Assembly (NCBI RefSeq): GCF_019799905.1
Contig: NZ_JABGCI010000001.1
Coordinates: 992,001 to 1,056,000 of the forward strand
Length of the DNA: 64,000 nt
Direction of reading: 5' to 3'
Source of the DNA: Trujillonella endophytica
GTDB taxonomy: Bacteria > Actinomycetota > Actinomycetes > Mycobacteriales > Geodermatophilaceae
Under the pieces are notes generated by a model, which worked only from the letters and a program-made list of their open reading frames with translations, had not been told where the DNA came from and searched no databases. The position numbers were made by a program, and so were the translations under genes. Below, piece after piece: positions 54,668-63,793 of the stretch. How positions within the stretch are numbered: the first letter of the stretch is position 1; every line of letters begins with the position of its first letter.

Positions 54668-54915
54668 GAGCCCTCGACCGCCGTCCGCGCGTCCTCGGCC
54701 TCCGGCTCGATCTCCGGCACGTCGCCGGAGCGCGCCTCGGCGTAGCGCTGCTGGATGAAGCGCTCGAGCTCGTCGACCTCGACGCGCCACTGGCCGCGCC
54801 CGCCGATCTGGATGGCGATCAGCTCCTTGCGGCGGACGAGTGCGTACACCTGCCGCCAGGAGACGTTCAGGACCTCCGCCACGTCGGCGAGGGTCAGGAA
54901 GCGCGGTGTGGGCAT
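54664..54915 (-). CDS. Small helix-turn-helix (BldC/excisionase-type) regulator
   Basis: 83 residues: FLTLADVAEVLNVSWRQVYALVRRKELIAIQIGGRGQWRVEVDELERFIQQRYAEA is a complete MerR-like HTH_17 winged helix, followed by an acidic tail. It is outside the mobile element, and its layout resembles chromosomal BldC-like regulators rather than Xis. The stop overlaps the convergent upstream gene by four bases (CTAG). Confidence 0.82.
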   Translation of the reverse strand: MPTPRFLTLADVAEVLNVSWRQVYALVRRKELIAIQIGGRGQWRVEVDELERFIQQRYAEARSGDVPEIEPEAEDARTAVEGS

Positions 54916-55107
54916 CGGTGGTCTCTCATCCGGGGTCGTTCCCAGTCTGTCAGCCCTCCGGAGGCATCGGCCGCGGCATCCACACCCGAACGTGTGGACA
55001 ACCGGTGCACGGGAACGTGTCCGTCCCGCATCATCTGCGTCCGACCGTCGGCTCCCGGCGGCACAGGACAGGCGGCACGGCCGCCCCAGCGGACGGAGAC
55101 GGCCCCG

Positions 55108-56031
55108 GTGACCGACGTGCGGACGGGCCCCACCCCTGCTCCGGCGGCTCCCGCGGCGCCGGCGCGGTCGCGCGGGCCGGTGCCTCGACGGGTGCGGCCG
55201 CCGCGATGGCTGGACCTGCGGCTCGTGCTGGGCGTGCTCCTGGTGCTCGTGTCGGTGCTGCTCGGTGCCCGCGTGGTGGCCGCGGCGGACACCACCGTGC
55301 CGGTGTGGTCGGCGTCCGGCGACCTCGCCGCCGGGACCGTGCTCTCCGCCGGCGACCTGGTGGCGATCGAGGTCCGGCTCGACGACGCGGCCGATCGCTA
55401 CCTGGCCACGAGCACCCGCCCCGAGGGCCGGACGCTGGTCCGCGCGGTGCGAGCCGGGGAGCTGCTGCCCCGGTCGGTGCTCGAGGGGGTGCCCGATCTC
55501 GTCCAGCTCGCACTGCCCGTGCAGGCCGGCTTCGTGCCGCCGGGGCTGAGCCGCGGTCAGATCGTCGACGTCTACGCGGTCGCCGATCCCGCCGCCGGAG
55601 CCACGGGGACGGCGGACGGCCGGGTGACGCTGGTCGTCGACCAGTCGCCCGTCCAGGCGGTCTCGGGGCGGACCGACGGGGTGCTGTCCACCTCGGCCAC
55701 GACCGTGCAGGTCGTCGTGTCGGTGACGGCCGACTCCGCCGACGACGTGCTGGCGGCGATCGGGGGGCGGCCGCTGGTCGTGGTGGTGCGCGGATCGGTC
55801 GACGTGCCGGCGCCGAGCACAGCGTCCCCGTCCACCGCACCTCCGACGACCGGGCCCCCGACGACTGCACCTCCGACGACTGCGCCTCCGACGACTGCTG
55901 CGCCCACCACGCCTGCCACCACGCCGTCGACCGCGCCGTCGACCACGCCGCCCACCACGCCGCCGACCGCATCGGCCGGCAGCACCGCGCCGTCCGACTC
56001 GGCGGTCCCGCCCGCGGCGCCCACCACCTGA
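55108..56031 (+). CDS. SAF-domain protein, CpaB/RcpC-like
   Basis: 307 residues. A short cytoplasmic tail precedes a transmembrane helix (LRLVLGVLLVLVSVLLGARVVAAA, about 37-60) and a SAF domain (VWSASGDLAAGTVLSAGDLVAIEVRLDDAADRYL...RAVRAGELLPRSVL). An RcpC-like region (LALPVQAGFVPPGLSRGQIVDVYAV) and a Thr/Pro-rich tail (about 235-305) follow. CpaB homologues belong to Tad/Flp pilus systems; here only a CpaE-like partner follows. GTG 55108 chosen. Overlaps the next gene by one base (TGATG). Confidence 0.8.
   Translation: MTDVRTGPTPAPAAPAAPARSRGPVPRRVRPPRWLDLRLVLGVLLVLVSVLLGARVVAAADTTVPVWSASGDLAAGTVLSAGDLVAIEVRLDDAADRYLATSTRPEGRTLVRAVRAGELLPRSVLEGVPDLVQLALPVQAGFVPPGLSRGQIVDVYAVADPAAGATGTADGRVTLVVDQSPVQAVSGRTDGVLSTSATTVQVVVSVTADSADDVLAAIGGRPLVVVVRGSVDVPAPSTASPSTAPPTTGPPTTAPPTTAPPTTAAPTTPATTPSTAPSTTPPTTPPTASAGSTAPSDSAVPPAAPTT
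55840..55960 (+). repeat. Thr/Pro codon repeat in the SAF gene tail
   Basis: Imperfect repeats of CCTCCGACGACTGCN encoding PPTTA-type units. A low-complexity surface linker, probably variable in length. Confidence 0.6.
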
Positions 56032-57326
56032 TGGCGCTGCAGGTCTTCACCGCGGTCACCGGCGCGGCATGGGAGTCGGCTCTCGTCGGTGCGCTGGACC
56101 GGGCCGACCACGGCGTGACGGTGGTGCGCCGCTGCGTCGACGTCTCCGAGCTGCTGGCCGCCGCGGCCACCGGGACCGGCTCCGCCGCGCTGCTGTCGGC
56201 GGACCTGCGACGGCTCGACGGGGACGCCGTGGCCCGCCTGGCTGCGGCCGGGGTGGCGGTCGTCGGCCTGGTCGAGCCGGGGGACGAGCGGGCGGCTGCC
56301 CGGCTCCAGGCCTGGGGTGTGCTGCACGTGCTGCCCGCCGACGCCGCTGCCGAGGAGATTGCCCGGGCGCTGCGTGAGGCGGTGGCCGGCGGTCCGCCGC
56401 GGGGCCGGGACATCGCCGATCCGCGTGCTGCGCTCCCCGGCGGGAGCCGTCCCGAGCCGCCGGGGGAGCGCGCCGGTGGCGAGGGCACGGTGGTCGCCGT
56501 CTGGGGGCCGACGGGCGCGCCCGGCCGGACCACCGTGGCGGTCGGGCTCGCCGACGAGGCGGCCCGGCTGGGGGTGGAGACGCTGCTGGTCGACGCGGAC
56601 GTCTACGGCGGCGTGGTGGCCCAGGTGCTCGGCCTGCTGGACGAGTCGCCGGGTCTGGCGGCGGCGGCGCGGCGGGCGGCCACGGGCGCACTGGACGAGG
56701 CGGCGTTGCGGGCGCTGGCCTGGGAGGTCCGGCCGGCACTGAGCGTGCTGACCGGCCTGGCGCGGGCCGACCGGTGGCCGGAGCTGCGGCCGTCGGCCGT
56801 GGCGCAGGTGCTGGACGAGGCCCGGCGGCTGGCCGCGTTGACCGTCGTGGACTGCGGCTTCAGCCTCGAGGAGGACGAGGAGCTGTCGTTCGACAGCGCG
56901 GCCCCGCGCCGCAACGGGGCGACCCTGGCGGTGCTGGAGGCCGCCGACGTGGTGCTGTGCGTGGGCGGTGCCGACCCGGTGGCGCTGCAGCGCTGCATCC
57001 GTGCCCTGGGCGACCTGCGGGACGTCCTCCCCGACGTCGAGCCGCTGCTCGTGGTCAACCAGGTGCGGCGGGGACCGGTACCGGGTGACCCGCGGCGGGA
57101 GATCGCCGAGGCCCTCGACCGGTTCGCCGGCCGTGCGGTCGACTGCTTCCTGCCGGCCGACCGCGGGGCCACCGACGCCGCGCTGGCCACCGGGCGCACG
57201 CTGGCGGAGGTCGCGCCGGGCTCGGCCCTGCGGGAGGGACTGCGGGGCCTGGCGGCGCGGGTGACCGGCGTGCCTGCGCCGACCTCCCGCCGGATCCGTG
57301 CCCGGAGCCGGCGGTCCGCGGGGTGA
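56031..57326 (+). CDS. CpaE-like pseudo-receiver/ParA-type ATPase
   Basis: 431 residues. The N-terminal region (1-115) looks like a receiver-like domain. After a linker, a MinD/ParA-like fold starts at VVAVWGPTGAPGRTTVAVGLADEAARLG (about 154-181), with LLVDADVYGG after it and VVDCGFSLE, LEAADVVLCVGGADPVALQRCIRAL further on. The P-loop reads GPTGAPGRTT: the signature Lys is Pro/Thr and the Walker Lys is Arg, as seen in some CpaE-type proteins. Coupled to the SAF gene; likely roles are localising or assembling a surface system. Function inferred. Confidence 0.8.
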   Translation: MALQVFTAVTGAAWESALVGALDRADHGVTVVRRCVDVSELLAAAATGTGSAALLSADLRRLDGDAVARLAAAGVAVVGLVEPGDERAAARLQAWGVLHVLPADAAAEEIARALREAVAGGPPRGRDIADPRAALPGGSRPEPPGERAGGEGTVVAVWGPTGAPGRTTVAVGLADEAARLGVETLLVDADVYGGVVAQVLGLLDESPGLAAAARRAATGALDEAALRALAWEVRPALSVLTGLARADRWPELRPSAVAQVLDEARRLAALTVVDCGFSLEEDEELSFDSAAPRRNGATLAVLEAADVVLCVGGADPVALQRCIRALGDLRDVLPDVEPLLVVNQVRRGPVPGDPRREIAEALDRFAGRAVDCFLPADRGATDAALATGRTLAEVAPGSALREGLRGLAARVTGVPAPTSRRIRARSRRSAG

Positions 57327-57406
57327 ACCCCGGCACGAACGGACGGCGCCCGTGGATCGCCTGCGCAGCGGGTGCGTAGCGTGGCGGGCCGGACCGAGGG
57401 GAAGCG

Positions 57407-58789
57407 ATGCTGGAGCGCCTGACGACGATCGACGCGTCGTTCCTGTACCTCGAGGAACCCGACGCCCCCATGCACGTCGCCGGCGTCCTGCTCCTGGAGG
57501 CTCCGCCCGGGGGCCTGGACGCGCTCGCGGCGCTGGTCGAGGCGCGACTCCCGCTGGTGCCGCGGTACCGCCAGCGGGTGGTCGAGGTGCCCGGTCGACT
57601 CGCCGATCCGGTGTGGGCCGACGACCCCGACTTCGACGTGGCCTACCACGTGCGGCAGTCGGCGCTGCCCCGGCCGGGGACCGAGGACCAGCTGCTCGCC
57701 CTGGTCTCGCGGCTGACCTCCCGCCCACTGGACCTGCGGCGGCCGCTGTGGGAGCTGTACCTCGTCGAGGGTCTGTCCGACGGCCGGGTGGCGGTGCTCA
57801 CCAAGACGCATCCCGCCCTGGTGGACGGGCTCGGGGCGGTCGACATCGCGCAGGTCCTGCTGGACCCGTCCCCGGACGCGACGGTGCCGGAGGCCGAGCC
57901 GTGGCGGCCGCGGCGGCTGCCCAGCGGCGCGGAGCTGCTGCGCACGGCCGTGACCGAGTACGTGCAGCGGCCCTCCGCGGTCGTCGAGACGCTGGCCTCC
58001 GCCGTGACCGACGTGCGGGCGACGATGGCCCGGGTCGGCGGCGCGGCCTCGGGCTTCGTGCGCGCGGCGCGGTCGGCGGTCTTCCCGGCGCCGAGCAGCC
58101 CGCTCAACCTCGCCCGGGGGCGGCAGCGGCGGGTGGCCGTCGCCCGTGCCGACCTCGAGGACCTCAGGGCCGTCCGCCGCGCCCACGGGGGGACGATCAA
58201 CGACGTCCTGCTGACCGTCGTCACCGGTGCGCTGCGCGACTGGCTGCTCTCCCGGGGCGCTGCGGTGGTCGCCTCGACGTCGGTGCGTGCGCTGGTACCG
58301 GTGTCGGTGCAGGGTGACGAGCAGGAGGCGCCCGGCAACCGGGTGGCCAGCTACCTGGTCGACCTGCCGGTGGGCGAGCCCAACCCCCGTGTCCGGCTCG
58401 CCCGGCTGAGCTACGCGATGCGGGGCGTGGCGAGTTCCGGCCGGTCGGTGGGCGCCGATGCCCTGATCGCTCTCACCGGCTTCGCGCCGCCGACGCTGCA
58501 CGCCCTCGGCGCCCGTGCGGCCCGGGGGCTGACCCGGCGGATGTTCAACCTCGTCATCACGAACGTGCCCGGCCCGCAGGTGCCGTTGTTCGCCGCCGGC
58601 GCGCGGATGCTCGAGGTCTTCCCCGTCGTGCCGCTGGTGCGCGGACAGGGCCTGTCCATCGGCATGACGAGCTATGACGGACGGGTCTACGTCTGCCTGA
58701 ACGCCGACCGTGACACCGTCGGCGACGTCGACCTGCTCGCCGACCTCATCGAGCAGGAGATGGCCGAACTGGTCGAGGCCTCCCACTGA
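57407..58789 (+). CDS. Wax ester synthase/diacylglycerol acyltransferase (WS/DGAT) family protein
   Basis: 460-residue protein with the full WS/DGAT layout: LTTIDASFLYLEEPDAPMHVAGVLLLE, RPLWELYLVEGL, the active-site region LTKTHPALVDGLGA, then GGTINDVLLTVVTGALRDWL and NLVITNVPGPQVPLF. The catalytic HHxxxDG is HPxxxDG here (His135, Pro136, Asp140, Gly141). An acyl-CoA:alcohol or diacylglycerol acyltransferase role in storage lipid synthesis is expected for the family, but the motif change makes activity uncertain. GAGGGGAAGCG precedes the ATG. Confidence 0.88.
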   Translation: MLERLTTIDASFLYLEEPDAPMHVAGVLLLEAPPGGLDALAALVEARLPLVPRYRQRVVEVPGRLADPVWADDPDFDVAYHVRQSALPRPGTEDQLLALVSRLTSRPLDLRRPLWELYLVEGLSDGRVAVLTKTHPALVDGLGAVDIAQVLLDPSPDATVPEAEPWRPRRLPSGAELLRTAVTEYVQRPSAVVETLASAVTDVRATMARVGGAASGFVRAARSAVFPAPSSPLNLARGRQRRVAVARADLEDLRAVRRAHGGTINDVLLTVVTGALRDWLLSRGAAVVASTSVRALVPVSVQGDEQEAPGNRVASYLVDLPVGEPNPRVRLARLSYAMRGVASSGRSVGADALIALTGFAPPTLHALGARAARGLTRRMFNLVITNVPGPQVPLFAAGARMLEVFPVVPLVRGQGLSIGMTSYDGRVYVCLNADRDTVGDVDLLADLIEQEMAELVEASH

Positions 58790-58873
58790 CCTGCCGGGCC
58801 GGCCGGCGCCGGCGGGGAACGAGCAGGCGGCCGGGATACGGTCGTCGTTCCACCGATGGAGGGAGCGACCCGG

Positions 58874-59386
58874 GTGCGCGTGTACCTGCCGGCGACGACG
58901 AACGTGCTGCGGACGCTCGTGGACGAGGGCCGGCTGGCCGGGCCGCACACCGCCTTCGCCGTGACGGCGGTGCTCCGTGAGCACTACGCGGTGAGCGAGG
59001 CGGAAGCCGACTCGGAGGAGCTCGAGTACGCCGCCCTGCTCGCCGCCGCGCGCGCCAGCCTGCGTCTGCTCGACAACGACCCGCTGGCCCCGCGCCGACG
59101 GGCGGTCGTCGCCGCGGACGTGGCCGACGACGTCGTCTCCACCCTCGACGAGCCGCACATCGAGGCGGGTGCCGTCCGGGTGGGCACAGACATCGGCCTG
59201 CGCGACGTGGCGAGCGTGCACGTCGACGGCGCGGACGCCGAGGAGGACGTCCGTGCCGCGGTCAACGTCGTCCTCGAGGCGGATCTCGGCAGCGACGACG
59301 CCCAGTTCGTCGTCGACCAGGCCGAGGGCCACGAGCTGGCCTGGTACGCCACGCAGGAGATCGGGCCCCTGCTCGACCTGCTCTGA
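58874..59386 (+). CDS. DUF6912-like conserved actinobacterial protein
   Basis: 170 residues from GTG 58874, preceded by GGAGGG; an in-frame ATG at 58856 overlaps that SD and is less likely. The N-terminus VRVYLPATTNVLRTLVDEGRLAGPHTAFAVTAVLREHYA and the AALLAAARASLRLLDNDPLAPRRRAVVAADVADDVV segment are typical. It ends LAWYATQEIGPLLDLL. Function unknown. Confidence 0.75.
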   Translation: MRVYLPATTNVLRTLVDEGRLAGPHTAFAVTAVLREHYAVSEAEADSEELEYAALLAAARASLRLLDNDPLAPRRRAVVAADVADDVVSTLDEPHIEAGAVRVGTDIGLRDVASVHVDGADAEEDVRAAVNVVLEADLGSDDAQFVVDQAEGHELAWYATQEIGPLLDLL

Positions 59387-59415
59387 CGACGGCCGCCGGC
59401 GGGCCGGCCGGTCGG

Positions 59416-62400
59416 TCACCGTGACGCCGCGGCGGGAGTGCGCCGCAGCGCGACCTGGACCCGCTGCGGGACCCCCGAGTCGACCAGCCACCCGGAGCCC
59501 GGCCGCACCGGCACCGGCGTGCGGGGCAGCCGGACGCCGAGCAGGTCCGCGTCGCCCGGGCCCGGGCAGAGCAGCAGCCCGCTGCGCCGGCGCCGGAGGG
59601 CGGCGACCGGTCCCCGGTAGACGCTCGACAGCTCGGCGGGGGTGCCCGAGACCACCGCGACGACGCCGTCCGGCTGGTGGGTGCTCAGCGCGGTGACCAC
59701 CGCCGCCTCGGCCACGGCGGCGTGGTCGTCCACGACGACGACGGCCGGCCGGCCCGACAGCCGGTCCACCCAGGCGGTCCAGCCGGCGAGGTCCGCTGCG
59801 TCGACGTCGGTCACCGCCGCCGTCGACGGGTCCGGGCACGTCCCCTCCGTGCCGACACTCCTCGCGTCCCCTCCGGTCGGCGTCCCGCAGCCGATCCTCA
59901 GCACCGGGGTGCCCCCGGTGGCCAGGTGTGCGGTGACCGCCGCCAGGACGGCCGATCGACCGCTCCCGGGCGGGCCAGCCACCAGCAGCCCCCGGGACCG
60001 GCGGAGGTCGACCGTGAGCACGCCGCCCTCGTCGCCACCGGGACCGACGGGCACGGTCATCAGAGGCGGGACCCGGCCATCGCCGAGCGGTAGGGGCAGC
60101 TCCGGGGCCGGCTCGAGCACGGGGATGCGCAGCGCCGTGGCGGCGGGACGGACGGCGCCGACGCCGGCCGGCAGCGGACGGGGCAGGGCGAGCTGGCACT
60201 CCCATGCGGACTCGCCGACCAGGCCGCGGCCGGGCGGCCGGTGCTCCGGAACGGCACGGACCGGGACCCCCGCCACCCCGTAGTCGGCACGGTCCGGCAG
60301 CGGCAGCACCAGCCGGGTGCCGACCGCCGCCGCGAGGCGGCCACCGGGCACGGCCCGGTCGGCGGTCAGCAGCGTCGTGAGCCCGGCCGCGCCGCCCTCC
60401 CGGACCAGGCGGAGCAGCACCGCCGACCCGCGCGCGGGATCGGCCTCGTCCAGTTGCGCCGACAGGGACTCGACGTTGTCGACCAGCAGGAGCAAGCGCG
60501 GGGTCGTGCGGCCGGTCGCCCGGCGCTCCGCCACCTCGATGGCGAGCCGGTCGACCAGCCGCACGGTGCGCAGCGCGTCGTCGGCGGTCACGGCGGTCCC
60601 GGTGTGCGGGAGGGCCGCGGCCGCGCGCGCGAGGACGCCCCCGTCGTGGTCCAGCACGTGCACGTGCAGCTCGTCGGGGGAGCAGGAGGCGACGGCCTCG
60701 GCGAGCACGGTGCGCAGGAGGGTGCTGCGTCCGCTCGACGGGCCGCCGACGGCCAGCCAGCCGCCGCCTCGGCCCAGGTCGACGGTCAGGACCTCCTGGC
60801 GTTGCGCGTCCGGGCGGTCGACCAAGCCGACCGCGAGGACCGGTCCCCTCCCGGCGGGGGTGGGGGCGTGGTCGCCGCTCAGGTGGGCGCCGCTCAGGTC
60901 GGCGGCGCTCAGGCGGTCGGGGAGCGGTGGGCACCACGGCCGGTGCGGACGCCCCACACCGGCGTCGTCGGCGCGCTCCCGGAGGGCGGGGACGAGGCGC
61001 GCCAGGTCCGTCGGCCCCGCCGCTGCGAGAGCCACTGCGCTCGTGCCGCCGTCGGGCCACGTCCACCGTCGGACGCGCGGCCGACCGGGATCGGGAGCCG
61101 GGCGGCCGGCGACCCGCGCGACCTGCAGCAGCACCGGCGCGGAGGAGCCGACGCGGAGGTAGGCCCGGCCCGGGTGGTGCACCGGCAGGTGCGCGGCGAC
61201 GGCCGTGCCGAGGACGTCGCGCGAGTCGGACTCGTCGGTGGTCCGCAGGCAGAGCCGGAGACTGCAGTTCGCCCTGATCTCCGGTGACACCACGCCGGCG
61301 GGACGCTGGGTCGCCAGGACCAGGTGCACCCCGAGCGAGCGGCCCCGCTGGGCGATGGCGACCAGACCGGGGACGAAGTCGGGGAGCTCCTCGGCCAGCC
61401 CGGCGAACTCGTCGACCACGATCACCAGTCGCGCCAGGTCCGCGTCCTCCGGCAGGCCCGCGACGTCGGCCACCCCGGCGGCCGCCAGGACGGTCTCGCG
61501 GCGCGCGAGCTCGGCGCCCAGCGAGCGCAGTGCCCGTGCGGTGGTCCGCGCGTCCAGATCGGTCACCACGCCCACCGTGTGGGGCAGGTCCGCTGCCTCG
61601 GCGAACGCGGCCCCGCCCTTGTAGTCCACGAGCAGGAAGGAGCAGCGGTCGGGCGGGTGGGCGAGGGCGAGCCCCGCGATCAGCGTCTGCAGCAGCTCCG
61701 ACTTGCCCGCCCCGGTCGTCCCGGCGACGAGGGCGTGGGGCCCGTCCCGGCACAGGTCGACGGCGACCACTCCCTCCGCCGACCTGCCCAGCGCCGCCAC
61801 GAGGGCGTCCCGCCGCCGGGACCAGCCGGCGGTCCCCGGCCCACTGCCACTGGCGAGCGCGTCGCGGGGGAGGAGGTCCAGCAGACGGACGCTGCTCGGC
61901 AGCCCCTCCCCGCCGGTCGCCGGGGTCGACTGTGGTGCCAGGTCGCGCGTCAGAGCCGCTGCGACGGACGGGGACAGCTGGTCGACGACGAGCTCCTGCA
62001 CCGACGATCCGGGCATGTGCAGCTGGGCGGCCAGCCCGGTCTCGCCGGTCACCCGCAGGAGGGCGGTCGGCTCGGCAGGGGCCGGACCCGCCGTGACCAG
62101 TACGAGGACGCCGCTCTGCCGGGCGGAGCGGATGGCCGCAGCCAGCCGGCTGTCCACCGGGCGGTCGAGCACGACGAGCAGCCAGGGCGGAGGCCCCTCG
62201 GCCGATCCGGGCCGAGCCCTCCCGCGGCTCCGGCGGGCGACCGCCGCATCGAGCCAGGCCAGGTCGGACTGCTCGGCGGCCGGAGCCGGTGCGACCGCAA
62301 CGCGCACGTCCCCGGGATGGACGTGCGGCGACCATCGGAGCCACCGCCAGTCGGTCAGCCGCGCCGGCGTGGTGAGCACCGCGACGCCCAGGTCGGCGGG

Positions 62401-63642
62401 GGAGAGCAGGGTGCAGGTCTGCGCCAGCACGGCCGTCACCACGCCGAGCGAGCGCGCCCGGGGAGCGGCGACGGTCAGGCCGCCGGTGGACGACAGGTCG
62501 ACGGTGACCGGGAGGTCGCCGCACCCCTCCGCCGTCCGGGTGCCGTCGGCAGCGACCCGGATGACGCCGGTGGTCCCCGGACCGCGTCCCAGCCGCACGA
62601 CGAGCGCATCGGGATCGTCGCGGCGCCGCTCCCACAGGGGGGCGGCGCGGCGGCGCGCGGCGCCGGCCAGCCGGGCGAGGTCCGGCGCCGCCCGTTCGGC
62701 CTCCCGCCGTTCCGCGTGCAACGCCTCCGCCAGCCGGGCCTCGGCCACGGCGGTCGCCGCCTCGTACGCCGAGGAGCTCCGCCGGGCGGCCCTCCGGCCG
62801 CTCCACCGGTCCCCGAGCCAGGTGCCCACTGCCACGAGCGGACCGAGCAGGGCGAAGAACAGGAACATCGGTGACCCGAACACCCACGCTGCCAGTGCTC
62901 CGGCGACGGCGGGCAGCACGATCGCCGCCCAGGCGAGTCGGCGCCGCGGGGGCCCGGACGGGTCTCCCGGGAACCGGACCTCGACCTGGAGGCGCGCAGG
63001 CGGCGCCGAGGGCGCCGGGTGGACGACGACCCGGCCGCCCGATGCCGGCCCGGACGCGAGCCGGGACCCCCGCGGCCCGCGCACCACCAGGGCGGACGAG
63101 CCGATGCGGAGGACAGCGCCCTCGGGCCACTCGGTGGGCCGGGTGCTCACGGCCGTGCCGTCGAGCCGGCTGCCGTTGGCCGATCCCGTGTCGTGGACCG
63201 ACACCCGCCCGGCGGAGACGTCGACCACGACGTGCGCGCGCGAGACATCGGGGTCGTCGACCGCGACGTCGGCGCCACTGCCCCGGCCGACGATGTGCCG
63301 GCCTGCCGACAGCGGGACGGAGCGGCCGGCGTCCGGGCCACCGACGACCTCGAGTGCCAGCGCGCTCACGGCTGTCCCCGCGGCCGGCCGCGGGCCCGGC
63401 CGGCCCAGGCCGAGGACTGCCCCGTGGGCGAGCGGACCAGATCTCAGGGGGACCGCCGCGTCGAGCCGCGTCGACCCGCTCCAGAGCTCCACCTGCTCCC
63501 CGGTCGAGGCCGCCAGTGCTTCGGCGACGGCACCGAGCCGTGCGTCGTCGGGCGCGGTGACCTCGACGTCGACGGACCCCGCCGGGCCGACGAGGGTCCA
63601 ACTCCGCGTCGCCGGACGGCCGGGGGTCGAGGCAGTGCTCAC
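59416..63642 (-). CDS. FHA-FtsK/SpoIIIE type VII secretion ATPase (EccC-like)
   Basis: Motor ATPase of a WXG100 (type VII/ESX-like) secretion system, 1408 residues. An N-terminal region of about 90 residues leads to an FHA domain (HIVGRGSGADVAVDDPDVSRAHVVV, with Gly119-Arg120, Ser134, His137; Asn156 in GSANGSRL). Two transmembrane helices follow (about 235-277), then three FtsK-type domains. The first has an intact Walker A (GTTGAGKS, 641-648) and LLVDYKGGAAF. The second (GGPSSGRSTLL) and third (GPPGSGRSAVL) have Arg for Lys. The adjacent WXG100-like gene is a probable substrate. Confidence 0.9.
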   Translation of the reverse strand: MSTASTPGRPATRSWTLVGPAGSVDVEVTAPDDARLGAVAEALAASTGEQVELWSGSTRLDAAVPLRSGPLAHGAVLGLGRPGPRPAAGTAVSALALEVVGGPDAGRSVPLSAGRHIVGRGSGADVAVDDPDVSRAHVVVDVSAGRVSVHDTGSANGSRLDGTAVSTRPTEWPEGAVLRIGSSALVVRGPRGSRLASGPASGGRVVVHPAPSAPPARLQVEVRFPGDPSGPPRRRLAWAAIVLPAVAGALAAWVFGSPMFLFFALLGPLVAVGTWLGDRWSGRRAARRSSSAYEAATAVAEARLAEALHAERREAERAAPDLARLAGAARRRAAPLWERRRDDPDALVVRLGRGPGTTGVIRVAADGTRTAEGCGDLPVTVDLSSTGGLTVAAPRARSLGVVTAVLAQTCTLLSPADLGVAVLTTPARLTDWRWLRWSPHVHPGDVRVAVAPAPAAEQSDLAWLDAAVARRSRGRARPGSAEGPPPWLLVVLDRPVDSRLAAAIRSARQSGVLVLVTAGPAPAEPTALLRVTGETGLAAQLHMPGSSVQELVVDQLSPSVAAALTRDLAPQSTPATGGEGLPSSVRLLDLLPRDALASGSGPGTAGWSRRRDALVAALGRSAEGVVAVDLCRDGPHALVAGTTGAGKSELLQTLIAGLALAHPPDRCSFLLVDYKGGAAFAEAADLPHTVGVVTDLDARTTARALRSLGAELARRETVLAAAGVADVAGLPEDADLARLVIVVDEFAGLAEELPDFVPGLVAIAQRGRSLGVHLVLATQRPAGVVSPEIRANCSLRLCLRTTDESDSRDVLGTAVAAHLPVHHPGRAYLRVGSSAPVLLQVARVAGRPAPDPGRPRVRRWTWPDGGTSAVALAAAGPTDLARLVPALRERADDAGVGRPHRPWCPPLPDRLSAADLSGAHLSGDHAPTPAGRGPVLAVGLVDRPDAQRQEVLTVDLGRGGGWLAVGGPSSGRSTLLRTVLAEAVASCSPDELHVHVLDHDGGVLARAAAALPHTGTAVTADDALRTVRLVDRLAIEVAERRATGRTTPRLLLLVDNVESLSAQLDEADPARGSAVLLRLVREGGAAGLTTLLTADRAVPGGRLAAAVGTRLVLPLPDRADYGVAGVPVRAVPEHRPPGRGLVGESAWECQLALPRPLPAGVGAVRPAATALRIPVLEPAPELPLPLGDGRVPPLMTVPVGPGGDEGGVLTVDLRRSRGLLVAGPPGSGRSAVLAAVTAHLATGGTPVLRIGCGTPTGGDARSVGTEGTCPDPSTAAVTDVDAADLAGWTAWVDRLSGRPAVVVVDDHAAVAEAAVVTALSTHQPDGVVAVVSGTPAELSSVYRGPVAALRRRRSGLLLCPGPGDADLLGVRLPRTPVPVRPGSGWLVDSGVPQRVQVALRRTPAAASR

Positions 63643-63793
63643 GCCCCGATCGTGGGCCGGGAGACGGGCTGCGGCTCCGGTCCGGTCACGTCTGTGGACG
63701 GCGCCCCCACCTGTGGACGACCAGCCCTCGTTCGACCCGGTGCGGGCCTAACGTCCGCCGCGACCGGGAGGGGCCCGGGCCGGAGGAGGACAC

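Noticed and set aside
56603..63601. 2332-codon minus-strand open frame
   Set aside because: A frame kept open by high GC; Arg/Pro-rich, overlaps the CpaE-like, WS/DGAT and DUF6912-like genes on the other strand and the EccC-like gene in another frame.
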